In this document: piece by piece, positions 23,192-35,751 of the stretch | Layout: each line of letters begins with the position of its first letter | Position numbering within the stretch: position 1 is the first letter of the stretch | NCBI GenBank assembly: GCA_024291935.2 | Contig: CM044313.1 | Location: 87,109,001 to 87,173,000, forward strand | DNA from: Okapia johnstoni | Lineage: Eukaryota > Chordata > Mammalia > Artiodactyla > Giraffidae | Reading direction: 5' to 3' | Length of the DNA: 64,000 nt | The notes under the pieces: generated by a model | The model's database searches: none | What the model was told of the DNA's origin: nothing | The model's input: the letters and a program-made list of their open reading frames with translations, nothing else | Position numbers and translations under genes: made by a program

Positions 23192-23323
23192 CGGAGAAGG
23201 CAATGGCACCCCACTCCAGTACTCTTGCCTGGAAAATCTCAGGGACGGGGGAGCCTGGTGGGCTGCTGTCTATGGGGTTGCACAGAGTCGGACAGGACTG
23301 AAGCGACTTAGCAGCAGCAGCAA
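23192..23323 (+). repeat. Bov-A-type SINE with AGC tail
   Basis: Same subfamily as 18009-18141. A perfect 9-bp duplication 'tatcacttt' flanks it (23183-23191 and 23326-23334). Confidence 0.95.
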
Positions 23324-23344
23324 CATATCACTTTATTAAATTAG

Positions 23345-23565
23345 TGGCTTTCCAAGTGGTGCTAGTGGTAAAGAACCCAGCTGCCAATGCAGGAGACATA
23401 AAATATGCTGGTTCAATCCCTGAGTCACGAAGATCCCCTGGAGGAGGGCAGGGCAACCCACTGCAGTATTCTTACCTGAAGAATTGCAGGGACGGAGAAG
23501 CTTGGTAGGCTACAACCTATAGGGTCTCAAAGAGTCAGACAGGATTAAGCAACTTGTACACACGC
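23345..23565 (+). repeat. Bov-tA SINE
   Basis: Full copy from 'tggctttccaagtggtgcta' to 'aagcaacttgtacacacgc'. A perfect 11-bp target duplication 'tattaaattag' (23334-23344 and 23566-23576) begins at the last base of the previous SINE's duplication. Confidence 0.95.
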
Positions 23566-23576
23566 TATTAAATTAG

Positions 23577-24263
23577 AATCAGAATAAGAACCAGAAATCT
23601 ATCTATACTTCTCTTAATCTCCAGGAATGAAGATTTATTTAAATTACCTCATATGTAGCTATTTTATATATAATAGCAGAAATTTGTCATTTTAAATCAT
23701 AATTTACCATTTCCAACTTTGCATCTTAACCGGCATTTTAAGGAGCTGCTAAAACATTATTTTTCAAAAACAAAGTATTGCATTTCTAGATGAATTAGTT
23801 CAGAATATTTTTATATTTCTGGGACAATCATAATGTGCAGTCAAAATACAGAACCACTGATACTTCAAGTGACCAGAAAGAACAATTTATCTGAAGCTTT
23901 ATTCCTAAGTGCCAGGTATCTTTCTTTGATAATAGAGAAGTACCTAGGTTTTCTGATACTCATTTCCTTCAAGCTGTGCCATTCATATAAAAAAAAACAA
24001 AAGTCTCATTTAGGCCAAATCTCTACCATTCTACCTCTATAAAAAGGAAGGAAATTGAGAGATCAACCCAAATATCTCCCTCCACAAAGATATAAGGTTT
24101 TTCTCAAATTGTACTGCAAAAGTTAGTATAGTAGAAGGAGATTCATATGAAAATAATTCTCACCTTTTACCAGCTTATTTCCTTTCTATCTCTGACTCTT
24201 CAAAATGAAATTCATCTGGGGATGAAATAGTTTTGAAAATATTGCATAGATATAGGGGATTGG
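23577..24263. other. Single-copy DNA
   Basis: No gene or repeat recognised. An open frame at 23833-24042 has no motif. Confidence 0.45.
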
Positions 24264-24482
24264 GGGCTTCTGCCACGGCTCGGCAATAAAGCATCCATCC
24301 ACCTGTAGTGCAAGAGATGCGAGTTTGATTCCTGAGTCACGGAGATCTCTTGGAGGAGGAAATGGAACCCATTCCAGTAATCTTGCCTGGAAAAAAAAAT
24401 TCCCCTGGACAGACAACTCTGACAGGATACAGTCCATGGGATCCCAAAAAGTCAGACATGACTGAGCAACTAAGCAAACATA
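24264..24482 (+). repeat. Bov-tA SINE
   Basis: Diverged full-length copy, 'gggcttctgccacggctcgg' to 'gtcagacatgactgagcaac', with an A-rich insertion at 24391-24399. Confidence 0.92.
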
Positions 24483-24495
24483 TGTAATTTAGCTA

Positions 24496-25997
24496 CAGTT
24501 CAGTTCAGTTCAGTCACCCAGTCGTGTCCAACTCCTTGTGACCCCATGGACTGTAGCACGCTAGGCTTCTCTGTCCATCACTCACTCCCTGAGCCTGCTC
24601 AAACTCATGTCCGTTAAGTCGGTGGTGCCATCCAATCATCTCATACTCTGACATCCCCTCTCCTCCTGCCTTCAATCTTTCTCAGCATCAGGTTCTTTCA
24701 CAATGAGTCAGTTCTTCACATCAAGTGGGCAAAATATTGGGGCTTCAGCTTCAGCATCAATTCTTCAAATTAATATTCAGGACTGATTTCCTTTAGGATT
24801 GACTGGTTTGATCACCTTGCAGTCCAAGGGACTCTCAAGCGTCTTCTCCGACACCACAGTTCAAAAGCATCAATTCTTCAGTGCTCAGCTTTCCTTATGG
24901 TCGAACTCTAAAAACCTTACATGACTACTAGAAAAACCATAGCTCTGTCTAGATGCACTTTTGTCAGAAAGTAATGTCTCTGCTTTTTAATATGCTGTCT
25001 AGGTTTGTCATAGCTTTTCTTCCAAGGAGCAAGAGTCTTTTAATTTCATGGCTGCAGTCACCATCTGCAGTGAGTTTGAAGCCCAAGAAAATAAAATATA
25101 TCACTGTTTCCATTGTTCCCTCATCTATTTGCCATGAAATGATGGAACCGGATGCCATGATGTTCGCTTTTCAATGCTGAGTTTTAAGCCAGCTTTTTCA
25201 CTCTCCTCTTTCACTTTCGTCAAGAGGCTCTGAAGTTCCTCTTCGCTTTCTGCAGTAAGGTTGGTGTCATCTGCATATCTGAGGTTATTGATATTTCTCC
25301 TGGCAATCTTGATTCCAGCTTGTGCTTCTTCCGGCCCGGCATTTCACATGATGTACTCTGCATATAAGTTAAATAAGCAGGGTGACAATATACAGCCTTG
25401 ACATACTCCTTTTCCAATTTGGAACTGGTCTGTTCCATGTTTGGTTCTAATAGTTGCTTCTTGACCTGCATACAGATTTCTCAGGAGGCAGGTAAGGTGG
25501 TCTGATATTCCCATCTCTTCCAGAATTTTCCACAGTTTATTGTGATCCACACAGTCAAAGGCTTTGGCATAGTCAATCAAGCAGAAGTAGATGTTTTTCT
25601 GGAACTCTCTTGCTTTTTCTATGATCCAACAGATGTTGGCAATTTGATCTCTGGTTCCTCTGCATTTTTGAAATCCAGATTGAACATCTGGAAATTCTTG
25701 GTTCATGTACTGTTGAAGCCTGGCTTGGAGAATTTTGAGCATTGCTTTGCTAGCATATGAGATGAGTGCAACTGTGCAGTAATTTGAACATTCATTGGCA
25801 TTGTCTTTCTTTGGGAGTAGAATGAAAACTCGCCTTTTCCAGTCCTGTGGCCACTGCTGAGCTTCTCAGTTTGCTGGCATATTGAGTGCACCACCTTCAC
25901 AGCATCATCTTTTAGCACTTGAGAGAGCTCAACTGGAATCCCATCACCTCCACTAGCTTTGTTCGTAGCGATGCTTCCTAAGGCCCACTTGACTTCA
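24496..25997 (-). mobile_element. BovB LINE, 5'-truncated (3' 1.5 kb)
   Basis: Antisense RTE-class LINE. The terminal 'cagttcagttcagttcagtc' repeat is at the left; homology ends at 'cccacttgacttca' inside the reverse-transcriptase region. It was truncated on insertion, as BovB usually is. The element was acquired by ruminants horizontally (established for BovB). Confidence 0.96.
25220..25742 (-). pseudogene. BovB reverse transcriptase fragment
   Basis: A 132-residue open stretch (25344-25742) covers the fingers/palm of the RTE reverse transcriptase. It contains GFQKCRGTRDQIANICWIIE, the first catalytic aspartate region LIDYAKAFDCVDHNKLW, and the GVCQGCILSPCLFNLYAEYI block. The Y-x-D-D catalytic box that should follow is lost: the downstream frame reads ITSDMQMTP, showing a frameshift and stops. 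Decayed, not functional. Confidence 0.9.
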
Positions 25998-27507
25998 GGG
26001 TATTAATTAGCGATTTACCTGTATTAAATTGGAGGTTAATATACTGTGACCATGGCTAAGTCCATCTCATTACCTGTTTCCTGTCCCCCATCTATGTTAC
26101 CTATGATTACCTGGGTGAGGTATATTTGGCCTGACTAGATATTTAAGTAAAAGCATGAAATTCTTTTATAATCCTATTGGGGCATAGAATTAATACTTTA
26201 AAATCCAATATCCAGAGGTTTGTACTCAGCCTTCTGCAAAATTTTGTGCATCAGTACATTTTTATTATTGCTACTTTATCACTAGAATCTCATCAAAAAC
26301 AGAGCAACTAGAACTCTACATATGTTCATTCTTTTTTAATAAATTTAATTTTAATTAAAATTTCTAATAATTTTAATACACATTCAATCAAAATTCCAAA
26401 TGGCTTCATTTAAAATTTATTTTGCCTTATAATAAAATAGCTGTGATTATCTAATGTGTAATTATTATTATGACCAACAGCTAACATCAATAAAGTTTTA
26501 ATAACAAAAAGCCTTCAGTAACAAGCTGTTGATAAATATTAAAAATCATTGGCTCATGAAAACAGAATGTAATATGACAGCCTAAATTAAATCATGAAAC
26601 CGAAGAATTCAGTGGAAAAAGCAGGTGACTTCCAAATAAAGTCTTTAGTTTACTTTATAGTGTTATATCAATATTATTTAATTATTTCTACTTTTGGTCA
26701 TATACTGAGTTATATAAGATATTAACAGGAAATTTGAGTGAAGAATGTATGCAACTCTACGTTTTTGCGATTTCTTCTGTAAATCTAAAATCATTTCAAA
26801 CAGACAAGTTAAAAAAGCCATTGTAGTTTGATTACTTTTTTGGACAGTTCTAATAATAAGGAAAAAGATTTTTTTATACTGAGCCATTATTTGTCTTCCT
26901 GAAACTTTCACCCACACATTCTCTCCTTATCTCTGGAGGAACTATAGAACACAGTTAAGACCACGTCTGTGACAGATAATTTCAGATATTTGAAGGGACT
27001 TACCACATCGCTGAAATGCTAACTTTTCCAAGTTAAGCACTCTCTAGTTCGTCAGGTTTACATCACGTAATAGGCTTTTAATACCTTCACTATCCAGTTA
27101 CTTTCTCTGTAAACGTGAAGGTACAGGATCTGTTATGTCCTAAGGGCTGTGCTGACAGCAGTGACTCTTGGCAGATGCAGACACACTTGACAGAAACATT
27201 TCCTGCCTCAGACCCTCAATCTCTAGTCCTACCAGCAGTGTTTCTCTCAGCTGTCAAACCCTCCTGGAGACAGGAGTTCCTGGCAGCTTTTGAAACTAAC
27301 AGTGACAGCTCTTGTTAATGTTAGCTAGTAATGTAAGTAGCAATTTCCAGTAGTACTCAGGGCTCTTCAAAATTTCCTTGGGGTGATTGGGTGATTGGTA
27401 TTTTTAAGAAGTCTTTCTATTCCTCACCATTGCTATATTATTCCTTGTCAGAGGCTTCTTGGATATCAGGGGAGGGGATTCACATGGGTATAAAACACAC
27501 TATTTTA
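25998..27507. other. Single-copy DNA
   Basis: Very AT-rich to 26950. The patch at 27110-27330 is GC-richer and could be a conserved non-coding element or old retrocopy; its open frame (27115-27318) has no recognisable domain. Confidence 0.4.
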
Positions 27508-27888
27508 CTATTTGGGTTGCCTTAACAAAATACTATATATTGGGTGGCTTAACAGAAGTTAATTTCTCACAGAACAGGGGACTAGGAAGTCCATAATCAA
27601 GGTGCCAGCCAGTTGAGTCTGGGTAATGACTTGTACATGACCGCCTTCTTTCCTGTGTTCTGACATGACCTTTCCTTGGTCCTTGAACAAAGAGCGAGGC
27701 TTAGGTTTCTCTTTGTCTTAGTAAAAGGCACAGTTCTCTCAGATTAGGGCTCCACTTTATGACCTCACCTTAATTACCTCTTTAGAAACCTTATCTCCAA
27801 TAAAGTTACATGGGAAACTGGGAGGAGGTAGGGCTACAACATTAGAATCAGGGTGGGGGGTGGAGAGGGCATAATTCAGTGCATAGCA
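27508..27888 (-). mobile_element. MLT1-type ERVL-MaLR LTR
   Basis: Antisense: 'ctatttgggttgccttaaca', 'gggtggcttaacagaagtta', 'ctaggaagtccataatcaag', 'accttaattacctctttaga', ending 'ttcagtgcatagca'. Same class as 21472-21828, a little better preserved. Confidence 0.8.
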
Positions 27889-27991
27889 TTCTTACCCTGA
27901 ACCACCAAAATTCACATCTTTCTGATATGCAACGTAGATTCGCTTCATTCTAACATCGCCAAAAGTTTTAGCACATTCCAGTGTCAACTTA

Positions 27992-28138
27992 GGGCTTCCC
28001 TGGTAGCTCAGTTGATAAAGAATCTGCCTGCAAAGCCGGAGACCCCAGTTCAATTCCTTGGTTGGGAAGATCCCCTGGAGAAGGGATAGGCTACACACTC
28101 CAGTATTCTTGGGCTTCCCTTGTGGCTCAGCTGGTAAA
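27992..28138 (+). repeat. Bipartite Bov-tA SINE (head-body-head)
   Basis: A SINE from 'ggcttccctggtagctcagt' to 'cactccagtattctt' is fused directly to a second, 28-bp SINE head 'gggcttcccttgtggctcag...' (28111-28138). One 10-bp target duplication, 'gtgtcaactt' (27981-27990 and 28139-28148), brackets the whole unit. The two parts therefore inserted as a single event, or a later deletion joined two SINEs. Confidence 0.88.
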
Positions 28139-28148
28139 GTGTCAACTT

Positions 28149-28974
28149 TAAATGTGTCATCTAAATCAAAGTATGATTGTCCTGAGGAAAAATTCCTCTC
28201 CAGCTCTGTGAAACTAGACAAGTTATGTGCTTCCAAAATATAATGGTGGACGTGTATAAGGTAAAACTCATTCCAAAGTCCTAAGCAAGTCTAGATCACA
28301 CCAAGGCAAATTCCATTAGATCTTAGGACTTGAAAATATTTCTCTTCAGGTCAAAAATTTCCCTCTAGGCTCAGGGCAGGGGCAGAGTCACCCCAAGCTC
28401 TGTGGACGGTGCTGCCCCTTCAGCTCTTACTGCCTCAGTCCTACTTCTGTCCTACTGCGGAGGCATCCTGGCTCCTTGAAATCACAGAGGCAGCCCTACA
28501 CTCAGAAGCAAGCAAGGAAACAACTCTGCCCCCTAGGCAAATGGAGAGAGTGAAGATCTGATGATTTCTGAATCACCTTCTGGGTTATTCTTCCTTTGAA
28601 GAATAACACGCATTTATAGCAAAATAGCTCTATGGTCTGGTTCTGCAGAATTAGAAAAGTTGACAGCCTTCCTTCATTTCATTCTCCTTTTTCTGTCTTC
28701 TTTCGTTCAAACTGGCTGTATCCCTATTGGTATAAACTCATCTTTATTACTGTTTTCTGCAGAGACTGCTGATTAAATCCATAATTCATACCCATAACGT
28801 CTTAATCAAAAGGTCATTCAGCCTCAACCTTAGTAAAGAACACATTTCTCATATGTTTCCAATATGGATTGGATGAAAATTTTCCAAATCTTCAAGCTAT
28901 GCTTACTTTTTGCTTAACAATCCCTTATTATATTTTTCTTTCTCCTGTATTTTAGTATACAGTGAGGAAGAACC
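28149..28974. other. Single-copy DNA
   Basis: GC-richer at 28360-28560. No gene or repeat recognised. Confidence 0.4.
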
Positions 28975-29287
28975 AAGCCACTCCTTCAGCATATTGCTTG
29001 CAAATCTCCTTCACTAAATATCAAATTTCATCACTCACATAACTAAAACACTAGAACACAGTTCAGCCGAGTTCTTTGCCATTTAATAACAAGAATTACC
29101 TTTACCCTCCATTTCCAATAAGATGTTCCTCATTTCTGTCTAAGACCTCACCAGAATTGTCTTTAGTGTCTATATCTCTAACATGCATCTCAGAACTTTT
29201 CTAGCCACTACCTATCACCCATTTCCAAAGCTCCTCCCATGTATTTCGGTATTGTTACAAATTCCCCACTTCTCAGCTCAAAAATTA
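28975..29287 (-). mobile_element. ERVL-MaLR internal sequence, 5' part
   Basis: Antisense: 'agatgttcctcatttctgtc', 'taagacctcaccagaattgt' and 'agccactacctatcacccat' then 'ccaaagctcctcccatgtat'. In this order these match the leader and start of the internal region of MaLR elements, which lies next to the LTR. The LTR follows at 29288, giving a MaLR LTR-internal junction on the minus strand. No coding frame survives. Confidence 0.55.
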
Positions 29288-29784
29288 ATGTTAGGAATCT
29301 CCTGAGAAATAATCAGAACAGAATATGCTTATTTTTACACACACACCACATTTTTTTATTTATTATAAATTGGCTCATGTGAGTATGGTAAAATCTCATT
29401 TGGAAAGCTGGAGACCCAGAAAGCTGATGATACCAGTTCAAGAGTGAAAGCTATCAGTCTAAAATCTAAAAGCCAATTTTCCGGTTTGAGTTCAAAGGCA
29501 AAAGAAAAAAAATTAACTAAAACCTAATATCCCATCTCAAACAGTCAGGCAGGAGAAATTCCCTCTTATTTTCAGGAGGTCCAGGCCTTTTTTCCTATTT
29601 AGACCTTCAGCTGATTCCATGAAGGCCAGCCATATTGGGCAGATAAATCTGCTTTACTTAGTCTGTGAATTCAAATGTTAACCTCATGCAAAAACACTTT
29701 CACAGACACACCCAGAATAATGCTTGACCACATTCTGGGTATCTCATGGCCCAGTCAAGTTCACACATAAAATTAACCATCACA
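29288..29784 (-). mobile_element. ERVL-MaLR-type LTR
   Basis: Antisense: 'ataaattggctcatgtgagt', 'gctggagacccagaaagctg', 'cagtcaggcaggagaaattc', 'acacacccagaataatgctt', ending 'cacataaaattaaccatcac'. Same family as 13944-14864. Confidence 0.72.
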
Positions 29785-30785
29785 TCCATGTGGTCAAACT
29801 TCTGTTTGCAAGACATATATTTCTCTAGATTGAGTAGCCATAGCTTACCATTATCTCATTCTCAGAAAAAAAAAAAATTATAAACAACTTGTAAATGGTT
29901 CCAATTTAAAATGTTCCTTCCAGTAGTGTTCCTGCTGTGTTTTCTAGAAGTTTCAAAGAAGTTGCATTAGGAGAGTAATGTTTTCTGTATAACCGCATCT
30001 TAGCTGCCATTTAAGTATTCTTTGAAAGGGATCATTTAATCACACTGGTCTCACTTGAACAAGAGTTGCCGCATTGGTGCCCTTCCAAAGTCTGTAGTAA
30101 ATTACACCTAAAACAATCATGGTGAGTTTGAACTCAGGTGACTAAACAGATTGGTCAGAGTCCCATTTTCTTTCTATACAACTGCTAAGTAAAAAGAATT
30201 ACATTTAAGCATTAAATTTTATTCTAAATAACATTCCTGGGCATATTATAATTCTCCAATTTAGACACACAGACTATCTCAATCCTATATTGCATAGATA
30301 ATATAATATTTTCACAATTTTGTTACATTTGAGGATAACTTTTATTTTTATTTTATAATCAACACATATATATTACAGAATATTTCAAAATGAAAAAAAT
30401 AGAAAATTTCATGCCACCAGACATAAGAGGTACTAACAACATTTTGTATTATATACTTACGTGTACACATTACGTTCAGATATAATTCTTTTAAAAAACA
30501 TTTAATCATTTATTCTTTCAGTTGAGTAGTTTGTTTTGCTTCATGTGTATTTCTCATGTCATTTAACGATTCCTTCTCATTTTATTTGCTTCACTAATTT
30601 TCTTTAAATATTTTAAGAAGCATTTTATGCTTACAAACCTAGTAAAGAAGGTAATACATATTTACCCAATACTGATTATTAGTGTAAAATGTATTTAATA
30701 TCAAATAATTGATTATTGCTCTTTAATCATATCATTTTTCCCTAATCTGAGATGTAAACCCTATCCTTAATTATCATCAATAACC
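29785..30785. other. AT-rich single-copy DNA
   Basis: No gene or repeat recognised. Confidence 0.45.
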
Positions 30786-30851
30786 TCAATCCAAGGATTG
30801 AACCTGGGTCTTCTACATTGAAGGCAGATTCTTGAGCCACCAAAGAAGTCC
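30786..30851 (-). repeat. Bov-tA SINE head fragment
   Basis: Only the antisense tRNA-derived head remains ('aatccaaggattgaacctgg' to 'ccaccaaagaagtcc'). Confidence 0.8.
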
Positions 30852-31454
30852 ATTAGAATTGTCTACATAGTCCTGAATGTTGTAACTCAACGGATCTTAT
30901 ATCTCAAATTTTCCTTCTAAGCTAATTAACATCCTTCATTAAGCACAATTATTTTTGTTTGAGGCCTCAGATCCTGAACTATGAAGACATAGGCCATTTT
31001 GGCGACTGTCCCAGAAGACAGGCCAGGGGCCAAGAGAATTAGAAAAGGGTCAAGATGATAGAGGGCCTTTCAGAATCGTCTGGTTGTTTGTCCACCAGCT
31101 ACTATTTCTCTTATTTGAGAGAGGACTCTGGAGCTGTTCTTTTCTTGGTTTGTTTGCCTGCACATCCAGAGAACACTGTAGAGAATGCCTGGAGGAAGAA
31201 AACAGAAACCAGCGAGGCTCATATTAATTCTGGCAGTTGTGACAGAGAGCGTGAGTGTACAGGGAACAGTCTGTGAGTGTGGGTCTGGCAGAAATCAGAG
31301 GTGGGCTAACGTTCTGTTAATATTTCAGCAACATAATTTATAAGTTCTTCTTGTCAGTGTTAAAAGTGTCACAATTAAATTCTTGTTTTTCTGAATATGT
31401 CTACTTATATTCATGACTAAAAGTAACTTTGCTGAAAATTCAATTCCGGGTACA
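30852..31454. other. Single-copy DNA
   Basis: A GC-richer patch at 31000-31290 holds an open frame of 73 residues with no domain I recognise. Not called as a gene. Confidence 0.4.
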
Positions 31455-31641
31455 ATGTGCATGCCCTATAGACTATAGCCTGCCAGGCCCCTCTGTCCAT
31501 GGGATTCTCCAGGAAAGAATACTGGAGTGGGTTGCCATGCACTCATCCAAGGGATCTTCCCAACCCAGGGATCAAACCCACATCTGTTATGTCTCCTGCA
31601 TTGGCAGGGAAGTTCTTTACTACTAGGGCCATCTTGGAAGC
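31455..31641 (-). repeat. Bov-tA SINE, 3'-clipped
   Basis: Antisense from 'catgccctatagactatagc' to 'ggccatcttggaagct'. The 'gtccgactctttgcgacc' 3' part is missing. Confidence 0.9.
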
Positions 31642-32207
31642 TAATCTCAAAACTGCAAAGGTAGAGTAGTCCTTTGTCATTCACTGTTGAGCCGAGGACT
31701 CTATCAGTCGTCTTCTTGGTGTTCCATTTGAAGTGATCTCTCTTTCTCTTTGCTGTTTTAATAATCTAATATTATTAGGGTAGATAATATTTTTAAGATA
31801 TTTCTTTTATATGATGATTTTGACAATCATTTCCATGAATCTAAGTCTTCATTTCTTGTACTTGCTTGTCTGAAATTCATTGTGATTCTGGAGTTTGAAG
31901 ATGCCTGACTTTAACATGTTTTGAATTTAAGCATATATAATTCCTTTGAAAGATAACATCCCATATTGTTATCATTATTTTTCTCTGTACTACAAGTTAG
32001 GTATATTTTAGACTTTTTCATTTTAATCTTTGTAACTTTTTTTTTCATATTTTATATATTTTACATCAATCAATACTATGTAATTTCTTGAGTTATGCAT
32101 TTCAGTCAGGTAATCTCATCTTCATCCATGTTCAAATTTCAATTTAATTCAATTTAAATTTCATTTTCCATTCTTATTTTTAAGATATATTATTTAGTTT
32201 TACACCA
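31642..32207. other. AT-rich single-copy DNA
   Basis: No gene or repeat recognised. Confidence 0.45.
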
Positions 32208-32497
32208 ATATATTCATTGGAAGAACTGTTGTTGAAGCTGAAGTACCAATACTTTGGCCACCTAATTTGAAGAGCCAACTCACTAGACAAGATCCTGAGG
32301 CTGGGAAAGATTGAGGACAGGAGGATAAGGGGGGAACAGAGAATGAGATGTTTGGATGTCATCACTGACTCAATGGACATGAGTTTGGGCAAAATCCGGC
32401 AGATGGTGAAGGTCAGGGAAGCCTGGCATGGGGCAGCCCATGGGGTCACAAAGAGTCAGACACAACTTAGTGACTCAGCAACAGCAACAACAAATAT
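32208..32497 (+). mobile_element. BovB 3' end or ART2A-type SINE body
   Basis: 'tattcattggaagaactgtt' through 'gtcagacacaacttagtgac' and an AAC-rich tail. This part is shared by BovB and BovB-derived SINEs (ART2A, Bov-A2); the (CAACAA)-type tail favours the SINE. Frame-broken. Confidence 0.85.
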
Positions 32498-33819
32498 TAT
32501 TATTGTCTTGTCTTTTGTTCATGTTTTTATTTTATCCTAAGAAACAAACATTTCTATATTATTATACAGATGATTCTATTACTGCAGTGCTTGGGTTGTA
32601 TCAATATTCTACTATTGTTTGATATTACTTTCTGATTAGATTTATCAACTATATGTGTTGTTGGCATGTGATTATTATTATTGTATGTGCATCTGTGTGT
32701 TTGTTTTATATGACACAGTCACCTAAAGCAAAGCTAAGGCACAGTAATAATTTATATTTATTTTTGCTATAGTCCCTGAAATTATTTACAGTCAGACCAT
32801 ATTAGAGGGTACTCCCCAAAGTGAATAGAAATTCAAATGTCTTGACAAAGCTGTGATCCCAAATTTTCAAGGGGAGCTTTTTATTTGTTCAACTTTTGTG
32901 TGTTTCTTTTAGTTTCATTTTGGATTCTTTTTCACAAGGCGTTTAGAACAAGATAGGCATAGTATGTTGTATTGTTTTAAATGAATTAAATAGTCCAGGT
33001 TTACAGTTTTTGAACGTTCAGTAGAATTCTCTCTGAAGACAGCTAAATCATTGTATTTCTGTGGGCTGACTCTTTAAAAATATTCTCTATTTCTCCCTTG
33101 GAAATTTTTCTGTTTAAAATGTAATCATTGGGCCTGTTTTTAGGAAGTATATTGTTTTGGAAATTATACACTTAAAATAATTTGAAAATATTTGCATTCC
33201 AATAATTATTTCTCCCTTGCAATTGTTTGTATTTGTAATTATTGTGTTTTATTACATTGGTGAATAGTTTGTCAATTTTATATAAATATACTGGACATAT
33301 TTATCATTTCAATTTATTTAAGAGCTTCATTTAATGGATATTTTAAGTCATTAATTTTGACTTTTTACATTATTCCTCATTTTTGCTTCATTTTGGTTTA
33401 CTTCATTGAAGTTTCACATTGTTTCAAAGTTGTTACTTACCCCATTTATTTTTCATTCTTTCATTTCACTTATATGAGTAGCTAACAGTACTTTCTAACT
33501 TTATTTTGTCTCATGAGTTCAGATATATTTTATATTCATTAACTTTAAAAATATTTTCCATCTATTTTTATTTTTGCTCCCATCTAAAGTGCTTAATTGA
33601 GTGGGAAATCCATTATTATTATTTTTTTAATAAATATCTCATAGTTTGTATTTTACTCATACAGTGTGTTTTATTAGATTTACTTTATGGTATCTATGTG
33701 ACTTTTTAATAAATGCTTTGATATGGGTAATACGATTTTTATAAATGTTCATGTATTTCTCTCTCACACATACATAGACACATAGACACACAGACATGCA
33801 CACACACATGTATTATAGA
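32498..33819. other. AT-rich single-copy DNA with CA-rich simple repeat
   Basis: Nothing recognised apart from a degenerate (CA)/(ACAT) tract at 33765-33811. Confidence 0.45.
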
Positions 33820-34009
33820 AGGCTTTTGTGAGAACATAGAGAGAAGGTGCTCATCTACACGTCACAAAGTGAGTTCTTGGTAGGAACTAAATCAGCCAGC
33901 ACCTTGATCTTGAACTTCACAGACTTCAAAACTGTGAAAAATTAATTCATGTTATTTATACCACCTAGCTTGTGGCATTTTGTTACTGCAGCCTTGGTAG
34001 ATTAATACA
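33820..34009 (+). mobile_element. MLT1-type LTR, 3' part
   Basis: Sense: 'gagaaggtgctcatctacac', 'cagcaccttgatcttgaact', 'tcaaaactgtgaaaaattaa', 'gcttgtggcattttgttact' and terminal 'attaataca'. This is the 3' end of an MLT1-class LTR, opposite in orientation to 21472-21828 and 27508-27888. Confidence 0.78.
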
Positions 34010-35751
34010 TCCCATAATAAAGCACATTTTGTCATTGGTTTACAATGGATGTTAAAACCCAATGGAAAATAATAGAAACAGAAATCCAGAATACAATAGA
34101 ATAGAAATTCAGAAATAGAACCGACATATTACAATGATTTGTTACATATTAAAGAAAATATCTAAAATCAGTGGCATTAAGAAAAATTTTTATTGGTGAA
34201 GTAGAGAGTCATTTGAAACAAGATAAAATTAGATCCATATAGCAACATACACTGGAAAAAACTCAAATGGAACTGAATGTTAAAAAAAAAAATTAAGTGA
34301 AGAGTTAAAGACTAGACATGAAAATTAATAAAAAATCCAGGTGGATATTTTGTAAAAATAATTTTATGTGAAGCTTTTAAAAAATGTGTTTATACTTAGA
34401 TTTACATTGTTTACATCATACATGGAAGATGTATTTTGGGGTTTAGGTTTCTTGGATGAAACTCATTTCCCATCAAGTTTCTGGCATCATTATCTGTTAA
34501 CATAGGCTTTAGAATTATAGAAAACACTAAAACTATCCTGGTTTATAGAAATTAAGCAGCTGGCCTGAAATCCAGGTCGCTCTAAATTACAAAAGAATGC
34601 TGTTGGGGGAAAAAGAAAAGTTCTTTGAAAGGAGATTTGTGTTTTGGTCTTATTTTCTTGTCAATATACTTACATCTTGATCTACTGGTAAATAAACTTC
34701 TGATATTTGCTAGGAAGAGAGAACTACCTGTGGATTAGTCTCAGCAGAATGGCCATACTTGAGGGTTGCCTAAACAAACCTAGAATGTATGGATTTATGA
34801 AGCATGACTCCTTGGAAAATACCATACAAGTCCTGAAATAATCCAGGTATAAAACAAAGATGCTTCATAACTTAAACTCTCTTTGTTGGGTGAGGTGGCC
34901 CACCGGTTGCATTCAGTGACCTCATCTATCACACTGAGCCGGAGGGAATGTGTCCAGTGTGAGATGGGAATGCCGAGGAGCCCTGTAGAATGTGCCAGAC
35001 CTCTCCCACCTCTGCCTTTGCTTCTTGCATGATTGCATCTTTCAGATTATTAGTAGAATTTAAAGCTGGGTAATGTCACTGATTTGTGTGAGTCAGATCT
35101 GGCAATTCGATTTTTGTGTTAGCTTTCAGTGGCACTGTAAACAGGATTACTTTATAGACTCATAAATCATAATGGTTAGAGCACTTTTTAAAAGATAAAG
35201 GTGGGGGTGAGAAAATGTAAAGAGGCTCTGATGACAGAATTACTACCTGCTTATCTTTTGTATGAGGGAAATCTTATCAGCATAAATAAGGGTAAATTCA
35301 CATGGGAAATCTTGTCAGTGGAATTTAGAGAAAATAGATCCAGTGTAACTGGATAAATAGATTGTTAGGCATTATGAAACTAAAAAATAAAAGATAGCAA
35401 AATCTCTATTCCTTGGTTTTTGCTAACAGGTCTGATCCAGTTTAGATATCTGAAAGAAGAGTAGATGGAAGTGGGAGAAAAAACTGTTATAAGACAGAGT
35501 CTTCCTATTACCAGAAAGCTTTCTTAAGCCTTTGGAATATGCAGCCTTGCGGCTGTGGGGAAATGCAGTGTTCATTCACAAAGTAACCCAATAAAGATCA
35601 TCTATTACCTATAAGAATATACAGATATCTGGGTGTCAAGGAGAGTATTTTTTTAAATAGCTGGATTGTTTCATAGAACAATACCAACAGAAACCTGATG
35701 AATTACGTGACTTATATTCTTGGAAGTAATATTCAGAAGACACATCACTAG
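34010..35751. other. Single-copy DNA
   Basis: No gene recognised. The island at 34880-35060 has higher GC and no repeat homology I can see, so it is a reasonable place to look for a conserved non-coding element. Confidence 0.4.
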
